NCBI GenBank assembly: GCA_963827545.1
Contig: CAWHBI010000044.1
Coordinates: 124,001-188,000, forward strand
Origin: AWTP1-13 sp963827545
GTDB lineage: Bacteria > Pseudomonadota > Alphaproteobacteria > Rhizobiales > Hyphomicrobiaceae
Length of the DNA stretch: 64,000 nucleotides
Direction: 5' to 3'
Shown here: positions 9,522-19,000 of the stretch, one piece after another
Position numbering within the stretch: the stretch's first letter is position 1
Layout: each line of letters opens with the position of its first letter
Program-made: the position numbers and the translations under genes
The notes under the pieces: model-generated
Told to the model about the DNA's origin: nothing
Databases searched by the model: none
The model's input: only the letters and a program-made list of their open reading frames with translations

Positions 9522-10454
9522 ATGGCGAAAGCCCGCAAAGTCATCATCACCTGCGCCGTCACGGGCTCGATCCATACGCCGTCGATGTCGCCGCATCTTC
9601 CCATCACGGCGAGCGAGATCGCGGACGCGGCGATCGGCGCGGCGGAGGCTGGCGCGGCGGTGGTGCATCTCCACGCGCGCGACCCCAAGGACGGCCGCCC
9701 GGATCAGTCGCCCGAGGCGTTTGCGCCCTTCCTCGGGGTGATCAAGCAGCGATCCAACTGCGTGGTGAACATCACCACCGGCGGCGCGCCCACCATGTCG
9801 ATCGAGGAGCGGGTGCGGCCGGCGGCGACCTTCAAGCCGGAGGTGGCGAGCCTCAACATGGGATCGATGAACTTCGGGCTCTACCCGATGCTTGCCCGCC
9901 AGAAGGAGTTCAAGCACGACTGGGAGAGGCCCTACCTCGAAGGCTCGCGCGAGCGCATCTTCAGGAACACCTTCGCCGACATCGAGTACATCCTCACCAC
10001 CTGCGCCAACAACGGCACCCGCTTCGAGATCGAGTGCTACGACATCGGCCATCTCTACACGCTGCGCCACTTCGCCGACCGCGGCGTGGTGAAGCCGCCG
10101 TTCTTCGTGCAGTCGGTGTTCGGCATCCTGGGCGGCATCGGCCCGCATCCGGAGGATGTCATGATGATGAAACGCACGGCCGACCGGCTGTTCGGCGATC
10201 AGTATCACTGGAGCGTGCTGGGCGCCGGCCGCAATCAGCTCCCCATCGCGGCACAGGCCGCGGCTATGGGCGGCAACGTGCGCGTCGGCATGGAGGATTC
10301 GCTCTGGATCGGTGCCGGCAAGCTCGCCAAGAGCAACGCCGAGCAGGTGACCAAGGCCCGCCAGATCATCGAGGGCCTGGGTCTCGAGATCGCGACCAGC
10401 GAGGAGGCGCGCGAGATGCTGCAGTTGAAGGGCGGAGACAAGGTGGCGTTCTGA
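9522..10454 (+). CDS. Beta-keto acid cleavage enzyme (BKACE, DUF849)
   Basis: Zinc-dependent enzyme of the DUF849 family, whose characterised members condense a beta-keto acid with acetyl-CoA and release acetoacetate plus a new CoA ester. Visible: VIITCAVTGS at the N-terminus (the proton-shuttle Glu and surrounding strand vary in the family), the zinc ligands in HLHARD at residues 49-54, then NITTGG and ASLNMGSMNFG. Length 310 is typical. ATG 9522 follows a strong AAAGGAGGAG site. It pairs with the upstream 3-hydroxyacyl dehydrogenase, an arrangement known for carnitine and related beta-hydroxy acids. Confidence 0.93.
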   Translation: MAKARKVIITCAVTGSIHTPSMSPHLPITASEIADAAIGAAEAGAAVVHLHARDPKDGRPDQSPEAFAPFLGVIKQRSNCVVNITTGGAPTMSIEERVRPAATFKPEVASLNMGSMNFGLYPMLARQKEFKHDWERPYLEGSRERIFRNTFADIEYILTTCANNGTRFEIECYDIGHLYTLRHFADRGVVKPPFFVQSVFGILGGIGPHPEDVMMMKRTADRLFGDQYHWSVLGAGRNQLPIAAQAAAMGGNVRVGMEDSLWIGAGKLAKSNAEQVTKARQIIEGLGLEIATSEEAREMLQLKGGDKVAF

Positions 10455-10469
10455 CCGGCGACGGCTTGC

Positions 10470-11438
10470 TCACGCCACCGTGGCCTTGGCCGCGGGCTTC
10501 GTGATGCCGAGTTCCTCGCGCAGGCCCTTTGCTACATGCTTCTGCCTGTCGAAGTCGGCGCGGCGGCGGGCGATCTCCTCGGGCGACATGCGCGCCACGT
10601 TCTGGAAATCGAGCTTCCAGTCGGGGTTGGAGCTCCACACGATGGGCGACTGCACCGTGGTGCGCGCGGCCGGCGCCGACGCGAGCACGTCGAGGGCAAG
10701 CGCGAGTGTCTCGGTCTGTGAGGCTGCATCTTTCGGCCGGCCCGCCGGATTGCCGAGCGGAAAGTCGGAGAACAGGAAGCGCGGCACGCCGACATGCTCG
10801 ACGATGTCCTTGGCGCACCCCATCACCACGGTGGCGATGCCGGCCGCCTCAAGCGCCCGGGCGGCGAGAGCGATGCTTTGATGGCAAACGGGGCAGTTGG
10901 CGGCAAGGATGGCCGCATCGACACGATCGGCCTTGCAGCGGGCGACGATCTCGGGGCAGTCGATCTCCAGGGTCACGCGATGGCTGCGGTTGGTCGGCAG
11001 GCCGTGAAAGCGGGGCGCGACAGAGCCGATCCGGCCAACCATGGCGGCCGCCCGCAATTCGGGCAGCGGGAAGTAGGTGCCGGGATCCTCGGCCGTGGTG
11101 TGCTTGCGGTCGATGCCGACGTGTGAGATGCGCAGGTCGTGATCCCTCGACGTGTCGCCGGAATAGACGGTGTAGAACTTGGCCGCCGCATTGTAGGGCG
11201 CGCGCGGGCCCTGATCGCCCTTGTCTGGCTGGTAAGGGGCAGCGGTGGTGATGATGGTTACGCAGGCGTCCTCCAGCCGCTTTTTCAAGGGCTGGAACGG
11301 TACATGCGCGTAGTGCGCCCACTCGTAGGGAGCGCCGTAGCCCAGTGCCGCGTAGTAGTCGCGGATCCTCTGGATGTAGGGGATCGGGGCATCGTGCGCC
11401 GCTGCGAAGCCGAACTCCTCGCTGCGCTCGGTTGCCAT
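10470..11438 (-). CDS. Glycine/sarcosine/betaine reductase selenoprotein B-like protein
   Basis: Related to GrdB/PrdB of clostridial glycine and proline reductases, but without a selenocysteine codon. The region that corresponds to the redox site reads ANCPVCHQSIALAARALEAAG, with cysteines only. Other conserved features are the N-terminal YAALGYGAPYEWAHY and RISHVGIDRKHTTAEDP, both typical of aerobic proteobacterial members. The chosen start ATG 11438 (MATERSEEF) gives 322 residues; an upstream in-frame start would add 42 low-quality residues. The role in aerobic bacteria is not established; it may reduce or cleave an amino-acid derivative. It converges on the BKACE gene with a 15-base gap. 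Confidence 0.7.
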   Translation of the reverse strand: MATERSEEFGFAAAHDAPIPYIQRIRDYYAALGYGAPYEWAHYAHVPFQPLKKRLEDACVTIITTAAPYQPDKGDQGPRAPYNAAAKFYTVYSGDTSRDHDLRISHVGIDRKHTTAEDPGTYFPLPELRAAAMVGRIGSVAPRFHGLPTNRSHRVTLEIDCPEIVARCKADRVDAAILAANCPVCHQSIALAARALEAAGIATVVMGCAKDIVEHVGVPRFLFSDFPLGNPAGRPKDAASQTETLALALDVLASAPAARTTVQSPIVWSSNPDWKLDFQNVARMSPEEIARRRADFDRQKHVAKGLREELGITKPAAKATVA

Positions 11439-11668
11439 CGCTGCCGCCTCCGGCTGGTTGCTGCTCGTGCCGGCGCCATTGTCCAGGCGTTCGGCGCGCC
11501 ACGCAAGCGCTGCCCGGTGGTTAGGCTCCCAACCGCCCGCGGTGTTCCGAGCTGCAGCGGTCACCCAGAGGATGGCCCGGGCCGCACGGGAGTGCTAACG
11601 TGGCACTAGAAGCCCGAGGAAAAGGGCCTGATCATTAGTCCGGGTTGAAACAACAGGGAGGTGTCCCA

Positions 11669-13045
11669 ATGAAACACCCGATAGACCGCAGAACATTCCT
11701 CAACAGCCTGGCGGTAGGTGCCGCCGCGGCCGCGACCGCTGTGCCGGCCACGTACTTCGCCGGACCGCGACCAGCGCATGCGGCCTTCAAGCCCAAGGGA
11801 AACATTCCGGATAAAGCGTTCAAGGCCGGCCACATCACGTTCCTGACCGGCCCCGCAAATCTGCTGGGCGAACCGGGGCGCAAAGGTCACCTGCTGGCAG
11901 CAGAGGAGATCAACGCCGAGGGCGGCCTTCTGGGCAAGCGGAAGATCGAGACCATCTTTGCCGACGAGGCCGCCGGCACCGATGCCAACGTGAAAGAGCT
12001 TCGCCGCATGAAGCTCTCCGAGAAGATCGACCTCTTCACCGGCGTCATTTCCAGCGGCAATACGCCGGCGCTGGGCCCGGTCGCCGAGGAACTCGGGCTG
12101 CTGACGATGTTCAACGACGGCTGCACCGACTTCCTGTTCGACAAGGCGGTGCCCCAGCCCAAGTACGTCTTCCGGGTGACCAACATCCAGTCGGCGGACG
12201 GCGTTACGTCTGCGGTCGGCGCGGCGAAGGCCTGGCCGCAGGCCAAGCGGGTCGCCTCGATCCAGCCCGACTACAGCTATGGCCGCAACGTGCATGAGCA
12301 TTTCATGCTGGCCTACCAGAAGCTGGTTCCGGGCGCGACGTCGGTCTCCGAGGCGTGGCCAAAGCTCGGCACCACCGACTTTACCGCCCATATCACCAAG
12401 CTGATTTCCGACACGCCGGACGTCTTGATCTGCGGTGTGTGGGGCGGCGACTACGTGGCATTCTACAAGCAGGCCCTGCGTTACGGCTTGTTCGACAAGA
12501 TGAAGGTGGCCACCACACTGGCCTTCGGCGGACAGCCGCATGCCATCGGCAAGGACCACCCCGAGGGCGTCCTGGCCGGCTGCCACGCCAACTACTTCTT
12601 CACGTTCCCCGCCAAAGGGCGCTGGCCGATCAACAACTCGTTCGTCGAGCGGTACTACAAGCGCTGGAACGAATACCCGAGCTTCGAGTTGGACGGCGCC
12701 TATACGGCGCTCTATCTGCTCAAGGCTGCCATCGAGAAGGCCAACCACCTCGTCGGCGGCTGGCCAGAGGACGACGCCATCATCGCCATGCTCGAAGGCG
12801 CTGGCATCGATTCGCCGGCGGGGTACGTCTACATCCGGCCCGACAACCACCAGGGCTACAAGGACACCGTGATCGGGATGACCAAGAACGATCCCAAGTA
12901 CGACTTCCCCGTCTGGGATCCAGCGTCGATCACCACGATTCCCATCCGGGACATCACGGCACCGCCAAACTGGCCGAAGCCCGGCACGTCGCACAACGAA
13001 TCGACGGCGGCGGCGAACTGGCTGAAGACGACTTGGCTGGCCTGA
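11669..13045 (+). CDS. LIV-type ABC transporter periplasmic substrate-binding protein
   Basis: Periplasmic binding protein of the branched-chain amino acid/amide (LivJ, peripla_BP_6) family. The 458 residues begin with a twin-arginine type leader, DRRTFLNSLAVGAAAAATA, with probable cleavage after PAHA, so export may be by Tat. The mature part has HITFLTGPANLLG, EINAEGGLLGKRKIE and later TLAFGG and DGAYTALYLLKAAIEKA, typical of the family. ATG 11669 follows GGGAGGTGTCCC. It opens the transporter cluster that continues with livH, livM, livG and livF. The ligand is unknown; the metal-flavoured neighbours downstream make a plain amino acid uncertain. Confidence 0.9.
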   Translation: MKHPIDRRTFLNSLAVGAAAAATAVPATYFAGPRPAHAAFKPKGNIPDKAFKAGHITFLTGPANLLGEPGRKGHLLAAEEINAEGGLLGKRKIETIFADEAAGTDANVKELRRMKLSEKIDLFTGVISSGNTPALGPVAEELGLLTMFNDGCTDFLFDKAVPQPKYVFRVTNIQSADGVTSAVGAAKAWPQAKRVASIQPDYSYGRNVHEHFMLAYQKLVPGATSVSEAWPKLGTTDFTAHITKLISDTPDVLICGVWGGDYVAFYKQALRYGLFDKMKVATTLAFGGQPHAIGKDHPEGVLAGCHANYFFTFPAKGRWPINNSFVERYYKRWNEYPSFELDGAYTALYLLKAAIEKANHLVGGWPEDDAIIAMLEGAGIDSPAGYVYIRPDNHQGYKDTVIGMTKNDPKYDFPVWDPASITTIPIRDITAPPNWPKPGTSHNESTAAANWLKTTWLA

Positions 13046-13161
13046 ATGCTGGCCTGACGGACTGGGGGCGGCCGTGTCGACAAAACGCGGCCGCTTCCCT
13101 TGAGAACGGACGCACAGTTCTGCCCATGCGCCGCAGCCAGCATGAGCCGGGAAGGAGGCCG

Positions 13162-15516
13162 ATGCGGACCAGTCGCCTCGCTTTCCGCGATCCTCCCTGC
13201 CGGGGAATCAGCAGGCGCGCTGCCGGCATGGTCCTGGCGGCCTGCCTGCTGGTCATCGGCGGCCGGGGCGGCGCCGGTCATTCGGTGGGTCACTTCCCAT
13301 CCTACTACCCCGACGAGATCCGCATCGACGTGGTCGATCCAAAGGCTGCTGGTGCAGGCCTGGCGGACGCAACGCTGCATGCCTACGTCGGTGCCGTCCC
13401 GAGCTTCGCCGAGGCGGTGCCCGAGCACGTGAAGTCCGCAAAGTCACTGGGATCGATCCTGCTCCTTTCCTTCAATGCCGGCTCGACGCGCTTTACCAGC
13501 GCCGACGATCGCTGCGCTGCCGCCCGTGGCCTCCTGACGGCAATGAAGGAGGAAAGGGCGGCCGGCTTTGTTTTCCACCCCTATCCCGTCACGCCCTATC
13601 ACGCCGACTACCTGCACCACCTGGACCGGGTCGAGGCTGCGAAAGCGGCAGTGGGCGGATCTGCGTCGGTGGCGTCCGTGAAGGTCGGCGCCAGGGGCCA
13701 AGTCGCCGAGGCGATTGTCCGTGCCCGATGGGGACACGTGGTCGATGGCGGGGACGTTGTCCTCGAGGCGGTGCCGGTCGACGAGCTCATTGCAGCCGCC
13801 GGCGGGCAGTTCGACGGCTGGTCGGGGCCGCCATGGATGAAGGAGGGCTGGTTCCATGCGTACCGGCTGCTCGCAGGCGGCCTCGACGCCAAGCAGCGGG
13901 AGCCAGTGGATAGGGACTACGAGCGGCTGATCCGCGGCGCAACCCGCAGCTTCGCAGAGCACGCGAACCTGGAGCGGGGCCTCGTGTCCGCTCTCGCCAA
14001 TGGTTGCGAGCGCACGGTGGTGGGTTACGTCCCGAGAGAGGAGCACTTCACCGAGGCCTATCCCGCGGGCATCGAGAATGTCGCCTACGACGCTTTCAGC
14101 GGCCTCAACTCGCCGGTGTTCGTGCGCACGGTGAAGCTCAAGGAGTACCCGTGGAACGGTAAGCTGCACCTCGGGGTTGGGAACCGCTCGGAGGCCGCCT
14201 GGAACCCTGTGGGCGGCTTCACCGACGCCATGGGGCGGCTGATGTGGTCGGCTGTGGGCGATCCGGCCATGCTCGCGCTCCCGTTCAACGCGAGCTGGAT
14301 GCCAAACCGCGTGCAGTCGGAAGTGACCAAGGTCGAGGGACGGTCCGGCGGCATCAAGGTGCCGGCCGACGCGATGCGCCCGGAACGGGGAAGCGGGGTG
14401 CTGCAGCGCGTGGACGACTGGACCTTCGCCTCGGCAAAGGTGGTCTACGAGGTGCTTGCCTCCCCCTTCGAGGATGGCACCGAGCAGACCGTGGCGGACC
14501 TGCTTTATCCGTTCACGTTTGCCTATCGCTGGGGAGCGAAAGCCGGCCCCGATGGCAACGCGCGGGAGCCGCGCCTCGAGCCGGTGCTCGAGGCCATGCA
14601 GGAGCGGCTGGCCGGGCTCAAGCTCGTGCGGGTGGACGAGACGAAGCACGCCGTTGCCGAGGGCCTGGAGGTCATTACGAAGACACCCGTGCTGGAGGTT
14701 TACCTGCGGGACGCCCCGGGCGACGAGCGGCAGGTGGCAGCGCTGGCGCCGCCCTGGAGCACGGTGCCCTGGCATCTGCTGGCGCTCATGGAGGAGGCGG
14801 TCAACAGGGGCTTCGCCGCCTTTTCGCAGGAGGAGGCCGCCAGGCGCAAGGTGCCCTGGCTGGACCTTGTGCGTGATGGGCCCCTCAGGGCCAAGCTGCA
14901 CGACCTTGCTGCGCAATTCGAGCGCGAGAGCTATCGCCCCGAGCCGCTCAGAGAATTCGTGACCGCCGACGAGGCGCAGGCGCGCTGGCGCTCGCTCAGA
15001 GCATTCGCCGAAAAGAGCGGGCATTTCCTCGTCGCCAACGGCCCCTACCGGCTGAAGGCATGGGCACCGGACTCCGTCGTGCTGGAGGCTGTTCGCGAGC
15101 TGACCTATCCGTTGGGCTTCGGCACCTTCGATCGCTTCGTCCACCCTCCCCGTGCCTTGATCCAGACGGCGACGCAGGAGGCGGGCAGCATCACCGTTCG
15201 CGCAGATGCCGAGATGGTCCTGAAGATGGGGCGCAAATACGGGCTCGTGAAGGAGCCGCTGCTGCGGACAACGTCGCGTGGCGTCCATGGGCTGCTCGTC
15301 GCCTCGCGCTACCTTCTGATCGACCCAGAAGGCTCGGTTGTCAAAGTCGACAAGATGCAATGGAAGGAGGACGGCCATTTCGCCATCGAGCTGCCGGAGC
15401 GCCTGCCGCCGGGCCAATATGCAGTTGTCCTCGGCATCTTCCTGGACGGCAATTCCCTCCAGCCGTCGGCCAGGGTGCTGCGCGTGCGCGTCGGCACCGC
15501 GGGTTCACCGGGTTAG
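13162..15516 (+). CDS. Two-module secreted protein of unknown function, in LIV transporter cluster
   Basis: 784 residues, not a named family to me. The N-terminus has RR, then a hydrophobic run (GMVLAACLLVIGG) and a likely cleavage just before HSVGHFPSYYP. Module 1 (about 40-400) holds HFPSYYPDEIRID, LHAYVGAVPSFAE, the His-rich HPYPVTPYHADYLHHLD, GIENVAYDAFSGL and AAWNPVGGFTD. Module 2 (about 425-784) holds EVLASPFEDGTEQTVADLL, APPWSTVPWHLLALMEEAV, VPWLDLVR and GHFLVANGPYRLKAW. The last motif recalls the C-terminal lobe of family-5 peptide-type binding proteins. Both modules recur downstream in separate genes (19001-20159 and 20786-23419). It sits between the binding protein and livH, so it probably serves the transporter as a second binding or presenting protein. 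ATG 13162 follows GAAGGAGG. Confidence 0.75.
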   Translation: MRTSRLAFRDPPCRGISRRAAGMVLAACLLVIGGRGGAGHSVGHFPSYYPDEIRIDVVDPKAAGAGLADATLHAYVGAVPSFAEAVPEHVKSAKSLGSILLLSFNAGSTRFTSADDRCAAARGLLTAMKEERAAGFVFHPYPVTPYHADYLHHLDRVEAAKAAVGGSASVASVKVGARGQVAEAIVRARWGHVVDGGDVVLEAVPVDELIAAAGGQFDGWSGPPWMKEGWFHAYRLLAGGLDAKQREPVDRDYERLIRGATRSFAEHANLERGLVSALANGCERTVVGYVPREEHFTEAYPAGIENVAYDAFSGLNSPVFVRTVKLKEYPWNGKLHLGVGNRSEAAWNPVGGFTDAMGRLMWSAVGDPAMLALPFNASWMPNRVQSEVTKVEGRSGGIKVPADAMRPERGSGVLQRVDDWTFASAKVVYEVLASPFEDGTEQTVADLLYPFTFAYRWGAKAGPDGNAREPRLEPVLEAMQERLAGLKLVRVDETKHAVAEGLEVITKTPVLEVYLRDAPGDERQVAALAPPWSTVPWHLLALMEEAVNRGFAAFSQEEAARRKVPWLDLVRDGPLRAKLHDLAAQFERESYRPEPLREFVTADEAQARWRSLRAFAEKSGHFLVANGPYRLKAWAPDSVVLEAVRELTYPLGFGTFDRFVHPPRALIQTATQEAGSITVRADAEMVLKMGRKYGLVKEPLLRTTSRGVHGLLVASRYLLIDPEGSVVKVDKMQWKEDGHFAIELPERLPPGQYAVVLGIFLDGNSLQPSARVLRVRVGTAGSPG

Positions 15517-15582
15517 GCTGAGCATGGCGCCGGTGACGATAGAATCCTTGGTGTTGGCGCCCATGCCAAAGGCGGATGGAAG

Positions 15583-16473
15583 ATGGAAATCCTGATTATC
15601 CAGACCCTGAATTCCATTTTCTATGCGGCCGTCCTGTTCCTCATCGCCGCGGGCTTGAGCCTCATCTACGGCGTCATGCGCATCGTCAACCTGGCGCACG
15701 GAACGTTCTATGCGCTCGGCGCCTACGTCTCGGCCTGGGCCGTGGGGAGCGTGTTCGGTGCCACCGCGGGCGGTAACCTGGTGCTGGCCGGACAGCTGCT
15801 GCTGCTACCCATCGGCGCGTTCGCGATCGCGGCGGTGGGCGCGGTGATCGAGCCGACGCTGCTGCGGCCGCTCTATCGCCGGCCCGAGGAATACGTGCTG
15901 CTCATCACCTTCGGGATGCTGATGATCCTCGAGGACGTCATGAAGCTGCTGTTCGGCGGCACGCCGCTCAGCGCCGGCTCCATCATGGACAGCATGGGCA
16001 GCTTCCGGATCGGGGGGCTCCTCTACCCGTCCTACAATCTGATCGTCATCGGCATCGGTTTCGGCGCCGCCATCGGCCTGTGGTGGTTCATTTATCGCAC
16101 GCGCTTCGGCGTCATCCTGCGCGCCACATCGCAGGACCGGCGCATGGCCTCCGCGCTCGGCATCAATGTCGGGCGCGTCTATGTACAGGCCTTCGCCATC
16201 GGCTGCTTTTTGGCGGGGCTGGGCGGCGCCGTGGTCGTGCCGGCCCAGGCGGCGGTGCTCGGCATGGGCGTCGATGCGCTCATCCTGGCATTCGTCGTCA
16301 TCGTCATCGGCGGCCTCGGCAGCCTGGAAGGCGCGCTGGTCGGGGCCCTGATCGTCAGCTTCGTGCGCACGGCGGGCGTTCAGTTCTTCGCTGAGATCGA
16401 GCTTGCCGTGCTCTACCTGATCGCGGCCGCTGTCCTGCTCATACGCCCGACCGGGCTGTTCGGGAGGGCATGA
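15583..16473 (+). CDS. livH: LIV-type ABC transporter permease (LivH family)
   Basis: Inner-membrane permease of the branched-chain amino acid type importer. The 296 residues start FYAAVLFLIAAGLSLIYGVM and continue RIVNLAHGTFYALGAYV, the LivH signature, with about eight hydrophobic helices and the loop RATSQDRRMASALGINV, which contacts the ATPases. It ends three bases before livM. It is one of four co-oriented transporter genes (H, M, G, F) and forms the channel with LivM. Confidence 0.93.
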   Translation: MEILIIQTLNSIFYAAVLFLIAAGLSLIYGVMRIVNLAHGTFYALGAYVSAWAVGSVFGATAGGNLVLAGQLLLLPIGAFAIAAVGAVIEPTLLRPLYRRPEEYVLLITFGMLMILEDVMKLLFGGTPLSAGSIMDSMGSFRIGGLLYPSYNLIVIGIGFGAAIGLWWFIYRTRFGVILRATSQDRRMASALGINVGRVYVQAFAIGCFLAGLGGAVVVPAQAAVLGMGVDALILAFVVIVIGGLGSLEGALVGALIVSFVRTAGVQFFAEIELAVLYLIAAAVLLIRPTGLFGRA

Positions 16474-16476
16474 GCC

Positions 16477-17472
16477 ATGCCAGCCGCACGGACCGGCCCT
16501 TCCCTCCGTCTGCTGCTCGCCGGTGCCATTCCGGTGGTCGTGGTGCTGGCCCTGCTGCCGACGGTGATCGGCCTCTACCAAACCGAGCTGCTCATCTACG
16601 GGCTGACATTCGCCATCGCCGCGCTCGGCTTCAATCTGCTGCTCGGCTATACGGGCCTCCTGTCGTTCGGGCATTCCGCCTACTTCGGCGTCGGCGCCTA
16701 CACCGTGGCGTTCATCGTGCGCGACCTCGGCGTGCACTCCATGGAGCTGTGCATCCTGGGCGGCCTCCTGGGCACGCTGGTGATCTCGGCCCTGTTCGGC
16801 TACGTGTGCGTGCGCCACACGCGCATCTTCTTCGGCATCCTGACGCTTGCTCTCAGCCAGGTGCTGTGGAGCCTCGCCTTCAAGTTCTTCTGGGTGACGG
16901 GCGGCACCGACGGCATCCGCGTGCCGCGCAGCGGGCTCACGCTGCTCGGCGGCCTCGTCGACTTCAAGGGCCCGGGCGCGTACCAGAAGTTCGTCTACTC
17001 CTACTATTACTACGTGCTGGTCCTGTTCGTGGTCGCGGTGGCGGTCATGTGGGTGATCGTGCATTCGCCGTTCGGCAAGGCGCTGCAGGCGATCCGCGAC
17101 AACGAGACCCGCGCCAGCTTCGTCGGCATCCGGGTGCGGCGCTATCGCTGGATCGCCTTCGTCATTTCCGGCTTCTTCACAGGTCTCGCCGGCGCGCTGT
17201 GGGTGCCGCTCAACGGCCTCACCACGCCCGAGATCCTGTATTGGCCATTCTCCGGCGAGATCGTGTTCATGACCGTGCTCGGCGGCTTCCGCACCTTCAC
17301 GGGGCCGATCGTTGGCGCGGTGGCGTTCAACTATCTCAAGGTCTATGCGGTTGCGAGCTCGCAATACTGGCAGCTGGTTCTGGGCTGCGTGCTCGTGGTC
17401 CTGGTCATGGTGCTCCCGACCGGCATCGTCGGCACCATCGCCCGCCTCGCCGGCAAGCTGAGGAGGGGCTGA
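16477..17472 (+). CDS. livM: LIV-type ABC transporter permease (LivM family)
   Basis: Second membrane subunit of the importer. The 331 residues show LIYGLTFAIAALGFNLLLGYTGLLSFGHSAYFGVGAY (here in segments GFNLLLGYTGLLSFGHS and YFGVGAYTV), the typical LivM opening, and the ATPase-contact loop QAIRDNETRASFVGIRV. About nine to ten hydrophobic segments are visible. It is three bases from livH and one base from livG, so the genes are translated from one mRNA. Confidence 0.93.
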   Translation: MPAARTGPSLRLLLAGAIPVVVVLALLPTVIGLYQTELLIYGLTFAIAALGFNLLLGYTGLLSFGHSAYFGVGAYTVAFIVRDLGVHSMELCILGGLLGTLVISALFGYVCVRHTRIFFGILTLALSQVLWSLAFKFFWVTGGTDGIRVPRSGLTLLGGLVDFKGPGAYQKFVYSYYYYVLVLFVVAVAVMWVIVHSPFGKALQAIRDNETRASFVGIRVRRYRWIAFVISGFFTGLAGALWVPLNGLTTPEILYWPFSGEIVFMTVLGGFRTFTGPIVGAVAFNYLKVYAVASSQYWQLVLGCVLVVLVMVLPTGIVGTIARLAGKLRRG

Positions 17473-17473
17473 C

Positions 17474-18247
17474 ATGGCTCTCCTCCAGACCATCGACCTC
17501 AAGCGCTATTTCGGCGAGACCCGGGCGGTCGACAACGTCAACCTGAGCATCGAGGAGCGCGAGTTCGTCTCGCTCGTCGGCCCCAACGGCGCCGGCAAGA
17601 CCTCGCTCATCAATGTCGTCAGCGCGTTGCTGCGGCCCCAATCGGGCAAGATCCTGTTCCGGGGTGAGGACATCACGTCGGCGTCCGTGACGGAGCGCGT
17701 GAAGCTCGGGATCGCGCGCAGCTTCCAGCTGGTCAACCTGTTCGACGATCTGACCGCTTTCGACAATGTCGCCCTGGCGATCTTCTCCCGCGAGGGAAAG
17801 ACCGCACATCTTGGAACGCTGGCGCACCTCGACCAGGATGTCAGCAACGAGGCCGACGCAATCCTCGGCCAGTTCGGCCTGGCCGCCAAGCGCGACGACA
17901 ACGCGCGCGATCTCGCCCAGGGCGAGCGCAAGCTGCTCGATGTGGCGCTCGCCTACGCCTTGCGGCCCAAGCTGCTGTTCCTGGACGAGCCGACGAGCGG
18001 GGTTTCCACCCGCGACAAGGGCCAGATCATGGACACTATCGCCTCCGTGGTGCGCGGCGAGGGCATCACCGCGGTGATCGTCGAGCACGACATGGATGTG
18101 GTGTTCAAGTATTCCGACCGCATCGTCGTCATGGCCCAGGGCGCTATCCTGGCCCAGGGCACGCCGGACGAGATCAGGAGGAACGAGCAGGTGGCCATGA
18201 CGCTGCTCGGCACCTCCGGCCCCGACGCTTTCACACGCAAGGATTGA
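17474..18247 (+). CDS. livG: LIV-type ABC transporter ATP-binding protein (LivG family)
   Basis: ATPase subunit of the importer, 257 residues. Walker A is GPNGAGKTS, Walker B lies in LLFLDEPTSGVS, and the signature reads LAQGERKLLDVALA in place of canonical LSGGQ, as is common in LivG proteins. The switch His is in VIVEHDMDVV. It starts one base after the livM stop and overlaps livF by four bases. It works as a heterodimer with LivF on the cytoplasmic face. Confidence 0.93.
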   Translation: MALLQTIDLKRYFGETRAVDNVNLSIEEREFVSLVGPNGAGKTSLINVVSALLRPQSGKILFRGEDITSASVTERVKLGIARSFQLVNLFDDLTAFDNVALAIFSREGKTAHLGTLAHLDQDVSNEADAILGQFGLAAKRDDNARDLAQGERKLLDVALAYALRPKLLFLDEPTSGVSTRDKGQIMDTIASVVRGEGITAVIVEHDMDVVFKYSDRIVVMAQGAILAQGTPDEIRRNEQVAMTLLGTSGPDAFTRKD

Positions 18248-18969
18248 GTTTCGTGCTCGAGCTGCAAGGGATCGATACCTACCGCGGACCCGCCCACATC
18301 CTGCACGGGGTGTCGCTCAGCGTCGGCGCACGGGAGGTCGTGTGCCTGGTGGGCCGCAACGGCGCCGGCAAGACCACGACGATCGAGAGCATCATGGGCT
18401 TCCTGCCCGTGAGGGCCGGCCAGATCATGTTCGGCGGCGAGAACCTCAACAGGCTGCCGCCGCACGAGCGCGCCAGGCGCGGCATCGGCTACTCGCCCGA
18501 GGACTGCGGGGTGTTCCCCGAGCTTTCCGTGGGCGAGAACCTGATGATCAGCCGCTGGCTGGGCGACGAGGTCGCACGCAAGCGGGGCGAGACGCGCGCC
18601 GACCCGGAGGAGCAGGCGTTTGCGGTGTTCCCGGAGGTGAAGAGCCTGCTCGCCCGGCAGGGGCTGCACCTTTCCGGCGGCCAGCGCAAGATGGTGGCGG
18701 TGGCCCGCGCGATGATGCTGTCGCCGACGCTGCTGCTGCTGGACGAGGCCTTCGAGGGCCTGGCGCCGGTGGTGGTCAATCGCTTCACCGAGGCCGTGCT
18801 CAAGATCAAGGCGATGGGCGTGTCGATCCTGATGGCGGAATCGCACCTGGCCGCCGCCACCCGCATCGGCGACCGGCTTTATGCCATCGATCGTGGCGAG
18901 ATCATCTTCCACGGGTCCCCGAAGGATGCGCTGGCGGACGAGAAGGTCGTGAGGGCGCTGCGGGGGTGA
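18244..18969 (+). CDS. livF: LIV-type ABC transporter ATP-binding protein (LivF family)
   Basis: Second ATPase subunit, 241 residues, with Walker A GRNGAGKTT, signature LSGGQRKMVAVARAMM and Walker B LLLLDEAFEGL. The most upstream start is TTG at 18244, overlapping the livG stop (TTGA); a GTG at 18253 is an alternative that would remove three residues. The switch region has AESHLAA where many relatives have an EQN or EH pair. It ends 31 bases before the next secreted-protein gene, which is therefore likely in the same operon. Confidence 0.92.
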   Translation: MSFVLELQGIDTYRGPAHILHGVSLSVGAREVVCLVGRNGAGKTTTIESIMGFLPVRAGQIMFGGENLNRLPPHERARRGIGYSPEDCGVFPELSVGENLMISRWLGDEVARKRGETRADPEEQAFAVFPEVKSLLARQGLHLSGGQRKMVAVARAMMLSPTLLLLDEAFEGLAPVVVNRFTEAVLKIKAMGVSILMAESHLAAATRIGDRLYAIDRGEIIFHGSPKDALADEKVVRALRG

Positions 18970-19000
18970 GGGCGGGTGCCGGATGCTTTGGAGCTTCGCC

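Noticed and set aside
13162..13250. Lipobox LAAC in the 784-residue protein
   Set aside because: The Cys comes after only six hydrophobic residues and is followed by more hydrophobic sequence, so an ordinary signal peptide is more likely.
15805..17502. A 565-codon open frame antisense to livH and livM
   Set aside because: Low-complexity Asp/His/Gln-rich shadow of two well-recognised permeases.
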